Virus record (IMG/VR): IMGVR_UViG_3300030098_002282
Coordinates: 1 to 53,236 of that record
From: a virus
Strand: one strand, 5' to 3'
DNA: 53,236 nt
The notes under the pieces: generated by a model
The model's input: only the letters and a program-made list of their open reading frames with translations
Databases searched by the model: none
What the model was told of the DNA's origin: nothing
In this document: piece after piece, positions 28,224 to 36,755 of the stretch
How positions within the stretch are numbered: position 1 is the stretch's first letter
How the letters are laid out: each line of letters begins with the position of its first letter
Translations under genes and position numbers: made by a program

Positions 28224-28448
28224 CTACTTTTTAAATATACCTTCTATAATATCTGTAACAACATCTACTACCTTTTCAAAAAATATCTGTTCTTTATCTT
28301 CTGATACAAAAGGTATGTCAATACGCTTGTTAATTGCAGTAGCTATTTTATCAGCCATTTCGTCTGAGCTTAAATGCTTCACTGCCTCTTCTTGCATTTT
28401 TTCAGCTTGCTCTTCAGCAAGTTTTACCAACATTGATTTTAAGTCCAT
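28224..28448 (-). CDS. Hypothetical helical protein (74 aa)
   Basis: A 74-residue, acidic, amphipathic helical protein (LVKLAEEQAEKMQEEAVKHL, then VVDVVTDIIEGIFKK). It lies just after the small membrane proteins and has AAGGAGT before its start. Such proteins may peripherally bind a membrane. The role is unknown. Confidence 0.65.
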   Translation of the reverse strand: MDLKSMLVKLAEEQAEKMQEEAVKHLSSDEMADKIATAINKRIDIPFVSEDKEQIFFEKVVDVVTDIIEGIFKK

Positions 28449-28595
28449 TTAAGACTCCTTTATCTTTTTTGTTTTGAGGTACAAGTAGTATATCTGTATT
28501 ACAAACATCACACACATAAGCAACCCAGATATTAAGTCTGTCCAATATACAAAACCTAAACCTGTACTTAATCCTGTAACCTTTAAACTATCCAT
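28449..28595 (-). CDS. Small single-span membrane protein, holin candidate (48 aa)
   Basis: A short frame tightly packed between neighbours: its ATG overlaps the upstream stop (TAATG), and its TAA lies just before the next ATG with AAAGGAGTC as the shared ribosome site. The product has one hydrophobic segment (LISGLLMCVMFVIQIYYLYL) and a basic tail KTKKIKES. This is the layout of a small holin or antiholin. The lysis role is inferred from size and neighbours. Confidence 0.65.
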   Translation of the reverse strand: MDSLKVTGLSTGLGFVYWTDLISGLLMCVMFVIQIYYLYLKTKKIKES

Positions 28596-28912
28596 TAATG
28601 TTTCCCATTTATTCTACTTAAGCTTCCTTTTATCTCAGAAACTTGGTTGTCTAAATCATTCACTTCTTTTGTAAGAGCATCAAATTTTCTATCAAGTTTA
28701 TCATCACTAGAATTCCATCTACTAATTAATTTTATTATCATCCCTTCCATATTTTCTAAAGTTTCTGATTGACCTCTGTTTTCAGTTTTTAAATTTTCTA
28801 ATGTTTCTTGTTGTTTAGCTGATTTGTTACTTAGTGATACTACTAAATATACAAACATTGCACCAACAACTCCAATCATTCCTGCTTCGCCGTATATTGC
28901 TAAAAAATCCAT
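28595..28912 (-). CDS. Holin-like membrane protein with coiled-coil tail
   Basis: A 105-residue protein with an N-terminal membrane segment (GMIGVVGAMFVYLVVSL) and a long charged coiled coil. The layout resembles BhlA/UviB-type small phage membrane proteins, some of which act in lysis. It is in a cluster of four small membrane proteins (28449-29336), far from the endolysin at 46806. A spanin-like or membrane-scaffold role is possible too. Confidence 0.65.
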   Translation of the reverse strand: MDFLAIYGEAGMIGVVGAMFVYLVVSLSNKSAKQQETLENLKTENRGQSETLENMEGMIIKLISRWNSSDDKLDRKFDALTKEVNDLDNQVSEIKGSLSRINGKH

Positions 28913-29211
28913 TATTTATTTTTCTTTTTACCTAGTGCTTTTTCGTACCATTTTAATTCTTCTTCTAGTTCAGCAAATTTTTGTTGCTCTTCTAGTATAT
29001 GTTTTTCTACTAATTCCTGTATCTGAATATCAGACTTTGAAACATTTTTTTCAAGATTAATAATCCTTGTTTCAATCCTCCAATAACTATATACCAAACC
29101 TCCAATAAGTACGAGAATCTGAGCAAGCCATTTAAGGTTAATAGAAACAATGGCGTTATCATCAAGAATAGCAGTCCTATAACTTCTAGCGGTATCCGGT
29201 TTTCCACTCAC
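28912..29211 (-). CDS. Membrane protein with coiled coil (99 aa, GTG start)
   Basis: The start is GTG 29211, overlapping the stop of the lipoprotein-like gene (GTGA). The membrane segment is LAQILVLIGGLVYSYW at about residues 28-43, followed by a coiled coil rich in Glu and Lys and ending in KKKNK. An i-spanin or holin partner is plausible because the upstream gene encodes a small cysteine-containing anchored peptide. The evidence is layout only. Confidence 0.6.
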   Translation of the reverse strand: MSGKPDTARSYRTAILDDNAIVSINLKWLAQILVLIGGLVYSYWRIETRIINLEKNVSKSDIQIQELVEKHILEEQQKFAELEEELKWYEKALGKKKNK

Positions 29212-29336
29212 TTAACTTCCCATCCAGCAACAGACCACCCAGAGTCACATCCTGAAACTACTGTAAATAAAAATAATACAAATAGGAACAAGATGTAACT
29301 AACAATCATTTGCTTTTCTGGGGATGGGTGATTCAT
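29208..29336 (-). CDS. Small lipoprotein-like membrane peptide (42 aa)
   Basis: The chosen start is ATG 29336, four bases after the upstream stop (TAAAATG). The product has a hydrophobic stretch ending in a lipobox-like TVVSGC, then a short exported tail. It might be an o-spanin or another small lipoprotein. The tail of about 13 residues after the cysteine is very short for a spanin, so an anchored lysis helper is an equal possibility. Confidence 0.55.
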   Translation of the reverse strand: MNHPSPEKQMIVSYILFLFVLFLFTVVSGCDSGWSVAGWEVK

Positions 29337-29337
29337 T

Positions 29338-29577
29338 TTAATCTGCAACCACCGCTTCAGCGATTTCATCATCTTGTAAAGCCTTTTCAAGCTTCTTCAT
29401 AAAGAACTTTCGCCCACCTTGTAACTGGTCTAAGTTAAATTGCGAACCTGCAATTTTTCTATCTAAATCAGCTACATGATTAACAAGCATAAGCTGTTCT
29501 TCATTAAAGTCACTTACTTTGTATTCTTTATCATTGATAACTACTACCTGATTTTCTTTTTCTTTTTTATCTGGCAT
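29338..29577 (-). CDS. Hypothetical coiled-coil protein (79 aa)
   Basis: A 79-residue charged protein. A short beta hairpin (VVVINDKEYKVSDF) is followed by a helix pair (EEQLMLVNHVADLDRKIAGS) and a third helix. This layout occurs in small virion or tail-assembly proteins next to fibre genes. No family is assigned with confidence. It has a ribosome site (AAAGGATAG) and starts 16 bases after the previous gene. Confidence 0.6.
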   Translation of the reverse strand: MPDKKEKENQVVVINDKEYKVSDFNEEQLMLVNHVADLDRKIAGSQFNLDQLQGGRKFFMKKLEKALQDDEIAEAVVAD

Positions 29578-29592
29578 TTTCTATCCTTTTTG

Positions 29593-29916
29593 TTATAACG
29601 CTTCGATGTCAGCTTTTAAAGCTGTCCATCCATCTTTTTCTGCTGTGACTTCTGCAATTCTTTTGTCACAGTGTGCAATAGATGCATCACATTGCTCAAC
29701 TGACATTTCTTGTGTAGTATCTGGCAATGCTTTACCTGTTTCTGCATCGTAGCGTTTTTTGATTAATTGAATAGCATCGTGGCTAACTTCAGCTTTTGCT
29801 TTACGAACCACAACGCCTTTATCGTCTTTAACTTCCGTGACTGCTGGGCTAGTAACAACTTTGCTCTTTGCCACAGACCACTTCTTGTTCTTTTTTCGTT
29901 CTGCATAGTCTTTCAT
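29593..29916 (-). CDS. Hypothetical protein (107 aa)
   Basis: A 107-residue protein with a basic N-terminus (ERKKNKKWSVAKSK), a short beta strand region and a helical C-terminus (DASIAHCDKRIAEVTAEKDG). It lies just after the large fibre gene, so it may be a fibre-assembly or late accessory protein, but no motif supports a specific role. AAAGGAGTATAGA precedes the start. Confidence 0.6.
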   Translation of the reverse strand: MKDYAERKKNKKWSVAKSKVVTSPAVTEVKDDKGVVVRKAKAEVSHDAIQLIKKRYDAETGKALPDTTQEMSVEQCDASIAHCDKRIAEVTAEKDGWTALKADIEAL

Positions 29917-29931
29917 TCTATACTCCTTTTA

Positions 29932-32900
29932 TTATTCAAATACGAAGGTTACTAAAAATTGGTCTACTGCTGTGCTATTTGGGTCGATACTGAATCGCAA
30001 TGCATTCCCTTTTGCTATAGACAACCCAGAAGCAATATTCACTGTAGACCCTGATGTAAAGTTTTTTACATATGAGGTAGTAGTAGTAGCTGAACCAGCA
30101 ACAAATACACTATATGTAGTAGCTACTTCCACTTTAAATGTGCAACCAGTGACAGCAGTCTCACTTGTGACATATAAAGCTCTTAATGTAGTTGGGAATG
30201 GAGCGACCCAAGTCATTTGGGTTTTTAAATCTGAAGTAGTGGCTACGCTTGCACTAGCTACACCACCCACAGCAAACGGCATATTCTTCTCAGTAGAAGT
30301 TCCTTTCCAATCCGAAGAAGCATTTATCATAAATGGATAAGCACCGTCAACTGATAAAGCACCTTCCACCTTTAAATCTTCTTTTATTGTTATATCACAA
30401 TCTTGGTCAATAACAAATGCTGTAGTACCACCTGCATCCCCAAGTTTTAACTTATCAGAATCAGAGCCATCGTTATACAACTGCCAAGCCATTGTATCTT
30501 CTTGGTCCCATTGCAGTATAGCATCATAATTATTATCTGCATTTGACTGTATTTTTAAATATGTGTGGTCAGTTTTAACTCTACCATCTACTACAACATC
30601 ACCTGTAAATGTAGCTAATCCATTGCCTTTAATAGTATGAAGAGTAGTTCCCTCTTGATTATCAACCATAAAAGCATTGTAGTTATTACTGTTAGGAGCA
30701 CCTTTAATAAAAAATCCGTGTCCAGTTGTACTACTATTATGAACACCACCACCATATTGCCCTGCCAAAGACCCTTCGACATCTAAAATTCTTATAGGAG
30801 TTTTTCCTATCCCAATGTGACCAATAGAATTAATCGTTAACCTTTTTGCACAATCCCCACCAAATGCCTTTGTCCAAAAGGTCATTTCTGAGCCTTGTTC
30901 TCCACCTGTAGAAGAACCCTGTACATTTGAAACCTGAATCCTAGCTACACCTTCACCACTTCCACCCCAGTAATTAACTCCACTAGCATAGTAGTTATGT
31001 TCATTTCTCCATAGAATATTTCCAATAGCAACATCAGAACCATTGGTGTTTCCAACTAACTCTATAGTTCCTGCTGTATTTGAAGCTGATGACCCAATTT
31101 CTAAAACATTGCTAATACCTACACCATACGCAGTACCTAAAGGTTCTCTACCAATACCAACATCTCCTGCGGCTGAAACGGTCAATATATGGTTAGCTCC
31201 ATAATGTCCTATAGTAACTAGGTTTGCATCAGCACCTGAAGATGAAAATTTATAGCCTATATATCCACTATTTTTTGATGATTCAGCTTGTCCAAATAAA
31301 TGTATATTGGTTTCACCTGAAGCCAAATTCGGACTCATTGAAGATGACATCCAATTAAAAGTATCACTAGCAGAACCTTGTATTCGTAAAATTTCAGTTC
31401 CATCACCACCAGTACCTCGCAAATCCAAAATAGCTGTAGGTGACTGAGTTCCAATTCCTAGTGAACCTCCATCAAGAAAAGAGTCACCACCTGCATGGAT
31501 TCTCACCTTATGTGCAGGGGTGCTATCATTCATATCTATAACTGCATTACTGCCACTTGTCGATAAAACTGTCTTACCTGCATCTGAATTAGCTGTAATG
31601 TTGTCATCAGTTACTATATCACCTGTGAAAGTAGCTTTTTGATTCGCATCCAATGTAAGGGCAGTAGTTGATGCTGTTGTAAATATAAAAGAATTAGGAC
31701 CAGTGCCATCGTTTACATGATGATATTTTATTGAACCTACTGAAGTCGCACCTTCTCTTGAAAAAACTAGAGTACCCGACTTGTTTGCAGGAGTCCATAT
31801 TGATAATCCAGAATCACCACTTCCTTCAATAATCAATTCATCAGCACTAGTATTGGCGGCACTTGTAATACCTGAATCGCCTGTAAAAATGTGAAGTTTT
31901 GCAAGGGGGGTGTCTTCGCCCAATCCCAGATTTCCTCCAGTAAGATAAGAGTTTCCATCAGTAGATAAGCGTACTCGTGTAGTCCCGTTTTGATCTTTCA
32001 TATAATACCAAGCACTACCACTAGAATCATTGTAAAGCAAGAATATATCTTGGTCTGATGAATTAGATATAACTAAAGGAGATGTCGAAGTTCCAGAAGC
32101 TTTTATTTCAAGTCTATAAGCAGGGCTTGGCGTTCCAATACCTAAATTTTGACTAGCATTAATTGTTAAGGCATCTGAACCATTACCACTTCGTAAAGTT
32201 AATATACCATCTGAATGTTGAGTACCAAGCTTCATAGTCTTGGTGTTGTACTCGTAAAAAACATTTGCACCATTCAAATCACTTGTAGAACCAAATACAA
32301 TAGTTGATGTATGACCTGACGATTCCCCTGCCAATATAGATAATCCTGCATCTGCATTATTTCTAATAACTAACTCATCGCCATCACTATCAGGAGTTCC
32401 ACTAACTGTTCCATTGCCACCTACGATGTCTATTTTACCTGCTGGTGACGAATTATTGATCCCTAAATTTCCTCCATTTAAATAAGAATCACCTTCAGTG
32501 TCAAAATTAACTTTTGCAGAACCATCGCTATCAGTTATATACATAGCACCATCGCCACCAACTGTGTTAAAAGTCACTTGAGAACTTCCACCTAAAGTAA
32601 ATCTAACTTCACCATTTACACTTAAAGCGTGACTAGGAGTTGAGGTTCCAATACCGACTTTGCCCTCAACAATAGATAATCTTTTTGTGCTTGAATCATT
32701 TACTCTTGTACTTAAAAATAAAGAACCATCTTCCGTTCCATTAGTCACATCTGCTGATTCTGCGTGAATACCTGCATATCCAGTTGAATTTCCAGCATCA
32801 TCATCACCAAGCCAAGTTATGTGACCCAGCTCATCTCCGTCTGCTGGACTTGCTGAATTTTTATTAAATTTAAGACCGGGTGCATTTACATCTGCGTTAG

Positions 32901-34161
32901 TATTCTCAATTATTACATATGGGTGTTCTGACCCTGCGGATTTTAAATGTAGCATTGATGAAGGACTCGTAGTACCAATCCCGACATTTCCACTAGCGTC
33001 TATGTACATTCTTGTATTATGAGTAGAACCATCAGCAGTTGTTTGAAATGCTATTGTCCCTTCAGAAGAAGTACCACCTCTTGAAATCAGATTGGTAGTA
33101 CCTTGATTCATATTTAATTGTGCATATTGGTCTAGGGCATTTTGAGAATCACCAGCCCTTGAAATCTTAATGCCATCTCCAGCATTATTTGCTCCTATTA
33201 TAAATAGATTTGCACTTGTAGCTGTACCTGATGACTCAACTCCAATCATCATTTTACCATTACGAAATGAGTAAATACCTGCATCAATGTAAAACTGCAT
33301 TCCATTGGCATTGTTATAACTGTTGAAGTATCCCCATCCATTGTCATCATAGCAACCAGTTAAAACATAATTATCACCAGAGCCGTGTATCTTTAATCTT
33401 TTGTTCACTCCTTCAGCCGTTAATGGTGTACCACCCTGTATTAAGGCTCTTCCTTCGTCATCTATAGTAAGACCTGTATATAGTTGATAAGCACTACCAT
33501 TATGACCTTTTGTAATGAGACTTAAATTTGTGGCATAAGCACCATCATCTCCTGCTGTGCATTTGACATATGCAGTAGCACCATCGCTTCGTCTATCAAA
33601 TGTTAGTGAAACATCATTCCCTTCTGCCCCAGTATCTTTGTGAATAATAATTCCAGTATTGACTCGTAAGCTAGTACTAGTATCGTTCCCTGCTGTTCCT
33701 ACCTGAAGACCATTTGTATCTATTTTTGCTTTGTATACGCCCCCAACTTCCCATTCGCAATATTTATTTGCAGGAACATTAAGTCTTATATTGTCTGCAC
33801 TTGTACCTCTTATGTATACACCATCATTTCCTGTGCCTACATTGTTTAAATATACAAATCCATCATCTTTTGAGACTGTTATATTTCCATAAAAATTAGC
33901 ACTTTGGTCACTACTAAGGTTTAATGCTGTATCGCTACTTGACCCTGTATAAAAGTTTATATGTTCGTTGTCTGAAATTATTAAACGAACACCACCTGAA
34001 CCTTTTAAGTCTATCTGACCATCTGTAAACGCAAGGTAAGTTCCTGTATCGTCATTGTGATATAACTTATTTGGAATACCTAAATTACCAGTAAGCGTAC
34101 CACCAGAAGTAGACAAACTGTCATCATCACCTGCTAATAATACTCTTTTCCAAGTAGCCAT
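29932..34161 (-). CDS. Large tail fibre protein (1409 aa)
   Basis: A long beta-structured fibre. It contains many copies of a repeat around NVGIGTTSPSSMLHLKS and related GNLGLGEDTPLAKLHI units, which are common in marine phage fibres and form trimeric beta shafts. The N-terminus (MATWKRVLLAGDDDS) closely resembles that of the 322-residue fibre at 34494 and probably attaches to the virion. The C-terminal 100 residues (from about WKGTSTEKN) differ and are the likely receptor tip. Confidence 0.85.
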   Translation of the reverse strand: MATWKRVLLAGDDDSLSTSGGTLTGNLGIPNKLYHNDDTGTYLAFTDGQIDLKGSGGVRLIISDNEHINFYTGSSSDTALNLSSDQSANFYGNITVSKDDGFVYLNNVGTGNDGVYIRGTSADNIRLNVPANKYCEWEVGGVYKAKIDTNGLQVGTAGNDTSTSLRVNTGIIIHKDTGAEGNDVSLTFDRRSDGATAYVKCTAGDDGAYATNLSLITKGHNGSAYQLYTGLTIDDEGRALIQGGTPLTAEGVNKRLKIHGSGDNYVLTGCYDDNGWGYFNSYNNANGMQFYIDAGIYSFRNGKMMIGVESSGTATSANLFIIGANNAGDGIKISRAGDSQNALDQYAQLNMNQGTTNLISRGGTSSEGTIAFQTTADGSTHNTRMYIDASGNVGIGTTSPSSMLHLKSAGSEHPYVIIENTNADVNAPGLKFNKNSASPADGDELGHITWLGDDDAGNSTGYAGIHAESADVTNGTEDGSLFLSTRVNDSSTKRLSIVEGKVGIGTSTPSHALSVNGEVRFTLGGSSQVTFNTVGGDGAMYITDSDGSAKVNFDTEGDSYLNGGNLGINNSSPAGKIDIVGGNGTVSGTPDSDGDELVIRNNADAGLSILAGESSGHTSTIVFGSTSDLNGANVFYEYNTKTMKLGTQHSDGILTLRSGNGSDALTINASQNLGIGTPSPAYRLEIKASGTSTSPLVISNSSDQDIFLLYNDSSGSAWYYMKDQNGTTRVRLSTDGNSYLTGGNLGLGEDTPLAKLHIFTGDSGITSAANTSADELIIEGSGDSGLSIWTPANKSGTLVFSREGATSVGSIKYHHVNDGTGPNSFIFTTASTTALTLDANQKATFTGDIVTDDNITANSDAGKTVLSTSGSNAVIDMNDSTPAHKVRIHAGGDSFLDGGSLGIGTQSPTAILDLRGTGGDGTEILRIQGSASDTFNWMSSSMSPNLASGETNIHLFGQAESSKNSGYIGYKFSSSGADANLVTIGHYGANHILTVSAAGDVGIGREPLGTAYGVGISNVLEIGSSASNTAGTIELVGNTNGSDVAIGNILWRNEHNYYASGVNYWGGSGEGVARIQVSNVQGSSTGGEQGSEMTFWTKAFGGDCAKRLTINSIGHIGIGKTPIRILDVEGSLAGQYGGGVHNSSTTGHGFFIKGAPNSNNYNAFMVDNQEGTTLHTIKGNGLATFTGDVVVDGRVKTDHTYLKIQSNADNNYDAILQWDQEDTMAWQLYNDGSDSDKLKLGDAGGTTAFVIDQDCDITIKEDLKVEGALSVDGAYPFMINASSDWKGTSTEKNMPFAVGGVASASVATTSDLKTQMTWVAPFPTTLRALYVTSETAVTGCTFKVEVATTYSVFVAGSATTTTSYVKNFTSGSTVNIASGLSIAKGNALRFSIDPNSTAVDQFLVTFVFE

Positions 34162-34319
34162 TATGTAACCTCGTTATCTTTTGCTACTTGCTTTTCGAAA
34201 GCATTACTTAATCTTTGCAATAGCTTAGCAACTCTAGGTGCATCTTTACCCTTGATATTCATATTCTCAATAGATGTTTTGATGATGTACAACTCATCTG
34301 ATGAAAGTTCAACCTTCAA
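34161..34319 (-). CDS. Small helical protein (52 aa, TTG start)
   Basis: A frame bridges the gap between two fibre-region genes. It starts at TTG 34319, inside the end of the upstream gene with AAGGT before it, and its TAA overlaps the fibre ATG (TAATG). The product has helices such as DELYIIKTSIENMNIKG and KDAPRVAKLLQRLSN. Short proteins with this layout are frequent beside phage fibre genes. The function is unknown and the start is uncertain. Confidence 0.6.
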   Translation of the reverse strand: MKVELSSDELYIIKTSIENMNIKGKDAPRVAKLLQRLSNAFEKQVAKDNEVT

Positions 34320-34494
34320 GATTTACCTTGTGCATTTCTGCGAGCTTTGTTAATACAGAGTAAGCCACTTCTAATTCAGCTCCTTCAAAAGTAGACCTCA
34401 TAATAAGTTTTAATAAAAAATCAGTATCTTTTACATTTAATTTATTATCTACTTTTTTATGTGTCTCATGTAAGTTTGCAAATTCTTTAGCCAT
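34309..34494 (-). CDS. Small helical protein (61 aa)
   Basis: A 61-residue protein with predicted amphipathic helices (VKDTDFLLKLIMRSTFEGAE and VAYSVLTKLAEMHKV). Its start overlaps the stop of the preceding fibre gene. Along with the 52-residue gene it lies between two fibre genes, so a chaperone or fibre-linked role is possible but unsupported by motif. Confidence 0.65.
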   Translation of the reverse strand: MAKEFANLHETHKKVDNKLNVKDTDFLLKLIMRSTFEGAELEVAYSVLTKLAEMHKVNLEG

Positions 34495-35462
34495 TATGCA
34501 GTTCTAACATATAATTTATCATCACCTGAATCGAAATGGAATGACCCTACTCCACCTGCATTTCCTGTTGGAGCCGTACTATTACTTGAATGTTCCATAA
34601 TAGCTATTGGAAAAGACCCTGCATTAGCTGTGTCTTCTACTTGCCATCCTGTTAATGCACCTGATTTATTCCAAGTTAGGTTAGCATAGTTAGCAATTGA
34701 ATTTGAATCATTTCCTGAATCAGTTTGCACACTAATACCTGCTCCATCTGCTGTATTTACTGCTCCTGCATCATCAGTATGCGTACCTTTATTTAACAGA
34801 ATGTTTTTATCTTTTATGTTTAAATCAGTAGCATTTACAGTTGTAGTTGTACCAGCGACTGTTAAATTTCCAGATATTGTTACAGTGCTATCAAATGTAG
34901 CCGCACTTGTTACATCTAGCGTTCCTGCTATGTCTATATTATTAGCTAACTTTGAGCCATCTACTGCATCATCTGCAATGTGAGCCGTATCTATAGAGCC
35001 ATCTACATAGTGTTCGCTATCTATTTGGTCATCTGCTATCAAAGCATTTGTAATAGCATCAGCCGCTATCATAGCAGTCTGAACTTGAACTTCTGCAACG
35101 ATACCATCAGCACTTGTACTACCTAATACTCTATTTGCAGTAGCTACATTCTGTATTTTTGCATATGTAACTCCATCGTTAGCTAAAGCTGTAGTTCCAT
35201 CAGCCCCTACTGTAATAGCTCCACTAAGAGTATGTTCTTCTTTTTGTCCACTAGAATTACCAATCCAAAGCTTTTTATGAGATAGTGTTTTATCGCCTTG
35301 TGCCGCTTGATTGTCTACATAAGCAGTTGTTGCTACCTTAGTTGAATTGTCACTAGCTGATTGTGTAGTTGCTGTTGAACTACCTAATACTGCTCCTGTT
35401 AATGTTTTATTTGTTAGCGTCTGCGTTGAACTAACATCAACTAACTCTTTCCATGTTGCCAT
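34494..35462 (-). CDS. Tail fibre protein (322 aa)
   Basis: A beta-rich fibre protein with the start MATWKELVDVSSTQTLTNKT, very like the N-terminus of the large fibre, and repeats containing VTISGNLTVAGTTTTVNA that are widespread in marine phage fibres. The stretch IDTAHIADDAVDGSKLANN is another recurrent fibre segment. It probably forms a short fibre, or the proximal part of one, attached to the same adaptor as the 1409-residue protein. Confidence 0.8.
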   Translation of the reverse strand: MATWKELVDVSSTQTLTNKTLTGAVLGSSTATTQSASDNSTKVATTAYVDNQAAQGDKTLSHKKLWIGNSSGQKEEHTLSGAITVGADGTTALANDGVTYAKIQNVATANRVLGSTSADGIVAEVQVQTAMIAADAITNALIADDQIDSEHYVDGSIDTAHIADDAVDGSKLANNIDIAGTLDVTSAATFDSTVTISGNLTVAGTTTTVNATDLNIKDKNILLNKGTHTDDAGAVNTADGAGISVQTDSGNDSNSIANYANLTWNKSGALTGWQVEDTANAGSFPIAIMEHSSNSTAPTGNAGGVGSFHFDSGDDKLYVRTA

Positions 35463-35474
35463 AATTGACTCCTA

Positions 35475-35822
35475 TTATTTTGCTACATACAAAGCACCAT
35501 CTATATAAGCTATTTGTCCTTCTGCTGGAGAAGACGGTGCTGATGTTTGTTCTTTTAGTTTTAATGTACCATTTACATCTAATGATATCATAGATGTACT
35601 ATTATTTATTACTTCGAACAAGTTACCACTAGATATGGTACTAGTTGTTGTAAATTTTAACCAATGTAAACTATTATTTATTCCAGTATGCCCACCACCT
35701 ATGATTAACTCTACATCTTGAGTTCCATTGTCTCTGTAATATTTACCATCTGATGTTTTATAAAAAACTAAACTTTTATATACATCTTTAATTTTATTAG
35801 GATGACTTAAGCTACCTGCCAT
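35475..35822 (-). CDS. Small tail fibre-like protein (115 aa)
   Basis: ATG 35822 overlaps the upstream stop (TAATG), which supports it over the upstream ATG 35837. The protein has a short beta-rich body and ends with TSAPSSPAEGQIAYIDGALY, a motif seen in the shafts of fibre and whisker proteins. It is probably a minor fibre or head-fibre component. Confidence 0.65.
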   Translation of the reverse strand: MAGSLSHPNKIKDVYKSLVFYKTSDGKYYRDNGTQDVELIIGGGHTGINNSLHWLKFTTTSTISSGNLFEVINNSTSMISLDVNGTLKLKEQTSAPSSPAEGQIAYIDGALYVAK

Positions 35823-36079
35823 TATGCTCCACTCCAAGCTGTGCTTTGTGGGTTAGATACAGTTGAATAACTAGTAGATGTGGGAGAACTAACATTTGAA
35901 AATGTAGCCGAAGAAGAACTAGTATTACTATATGTAGGTTTACTAGGGGTTTTACGAGTAAACGAAGTAGATAATGCCGCCGAAACAGTATCGTATAAAT
36001 TTCTATCTAAGAAGTAATCAAGTCCTAATTTATCAAAGGATTCATCTATCAAGTTGAAGCTACTATTAACATCCCACAT
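35822..36079 (-). CDS. Ser/Thr-rich virion-associated protein (85 aa)
   Basis: The first 45 residues are helical (LIDESFDKLGLDYFLDRNLY) and the second half is a Ser/Thr/Pro-rich repeat with the pattern Pro-x-Ser/Thr-x-x-Ser/Thr (for example SVSSPTSTSYSTVS in outline). This may be an extended linker. It overlaps both neighbours. The family is unknown; its position suggests a virion or tail-adaptor part. Confidence 0.6.
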   Translation of the reverse strand: MWDVNSSFNLIDESFDKLGLDYFLDRNLYDTVSAALSTSFTRKTPSKPTYSNTSSSSATFSNVSSPTSTSYSTVSNPQSTAWSGA

Positions 36080-36477
36080 TAGAAGTCCTGTTGTGCTATT
36101 TCTTTAAATGTACCAGTTCTTGCTCTATAAGCATATTTCCTACCGTTCTTTACATCGTCCTCAAATTTATTATTAAAGTATTGTGCCATCTGTAAACCCT
36201 GAGGGCTTTTTTCATAACCTATTGCTATTGCTTTATTAACTAAAGCATCATGGAATTGTTCAGGTATTTCTGGAGTTTGAGATTCCCAAGCATCACTAGC
36301 AGAAGGTAAATCAAAATGGTCTGATTTTTTATAGTAAAATACAGTTATATTTTTACCTGCAACAGTAGAATCAGGAGAAGCAAACTGGTCTTCTTCTGTT
36401 TTGGTTTCATCGTAGTATCCAATCCAGATAGCACCACGCTCAGTCCACCAAACCCATTGCTTTATTGTAGTACTCAT
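36079..36477 (-). CDS. Head-tail connector-like protein (132 aa)
   Basis: A 132-residue protein with a beta-rich first half (QWVWWTERGAIWIGYYDE, then ITVFYYKK) and a helical second half (PEQFHDALVNKAIAIGYEKS). Tail-adaptor proteins that bind under the portal in short-tailed phages show this strand-then-helix layout and a similar His-x-Ala-Leu-Val helix. It is coupled to the next gene by a TAATG overlap. Confidence 0.6.
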   Translation of the reverse strand: MSTTIKQWVWWTERGAIWIGYYDETKTEEDQFASPDSTVAGKNITVFYYKKSDHFDLPSASDAWESQTPEIPEQFHDALVNKAIAIGYEKSPQGLQMAQYFNNKFEDDVKNGRKYAYRARTGTFKEIAQQDF

Positions 36478-36755
36478 TATGTTAAATCCCTTTTATAAGG
36501 TCTTCCTAAAAATCTTTTTATTGACTTACCATCGAGGTCAACATTCTTTATTTCCATTATCTGGTCATCATTCCCTGAGACACTTAAGCTATAACCTCTT
36601 TGGTCTAAGACTAAGGTAAACTGCACAGCATCTTCTAATAGTCTTGTCCTTGAGCAATACTCATCTTGTGCTCTATTAACCATCTTAACGACTTCTTGAG
36701 CACCTAGATTGGGGTGATGCTGTTGTACTAGCTCTACTATTTCTTTTAGCTTCAT
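36477..36755 (-). CDS. Head-tail adaptor-like protein (92 aa)
   Basis: A short protein whose helix VKMVNRAQDEYCSRTRLLED is typical of the tail-adaptor class (gp11/gp4-like) in short-tailed phages. A beta hairpin follows (FTLVLDQRGYSLSV, then IMEIKNVDLDGKSI). Together with the 132-residue gene it could represent one adaptor split into two genes. It overlaps both neighbouring genes by one to four bases. Confidence 0.6.
   Translation of the reverse strand: MKLKEIVELVQQHHPNLGAQEVVKMVNRAQDEYCSRTRLLEDAVQFTLVLDQRGYSLSVSGNDDQIMEIKNVDLDGKSIKRFLGRPYKRDLT

Noticed and set aside
29767-30340. Plus-strand frames opposite the large fibre and neighbouring gene
   Set aside because: Antisense shadows of repetitive fibre coding sequence, with no start context.
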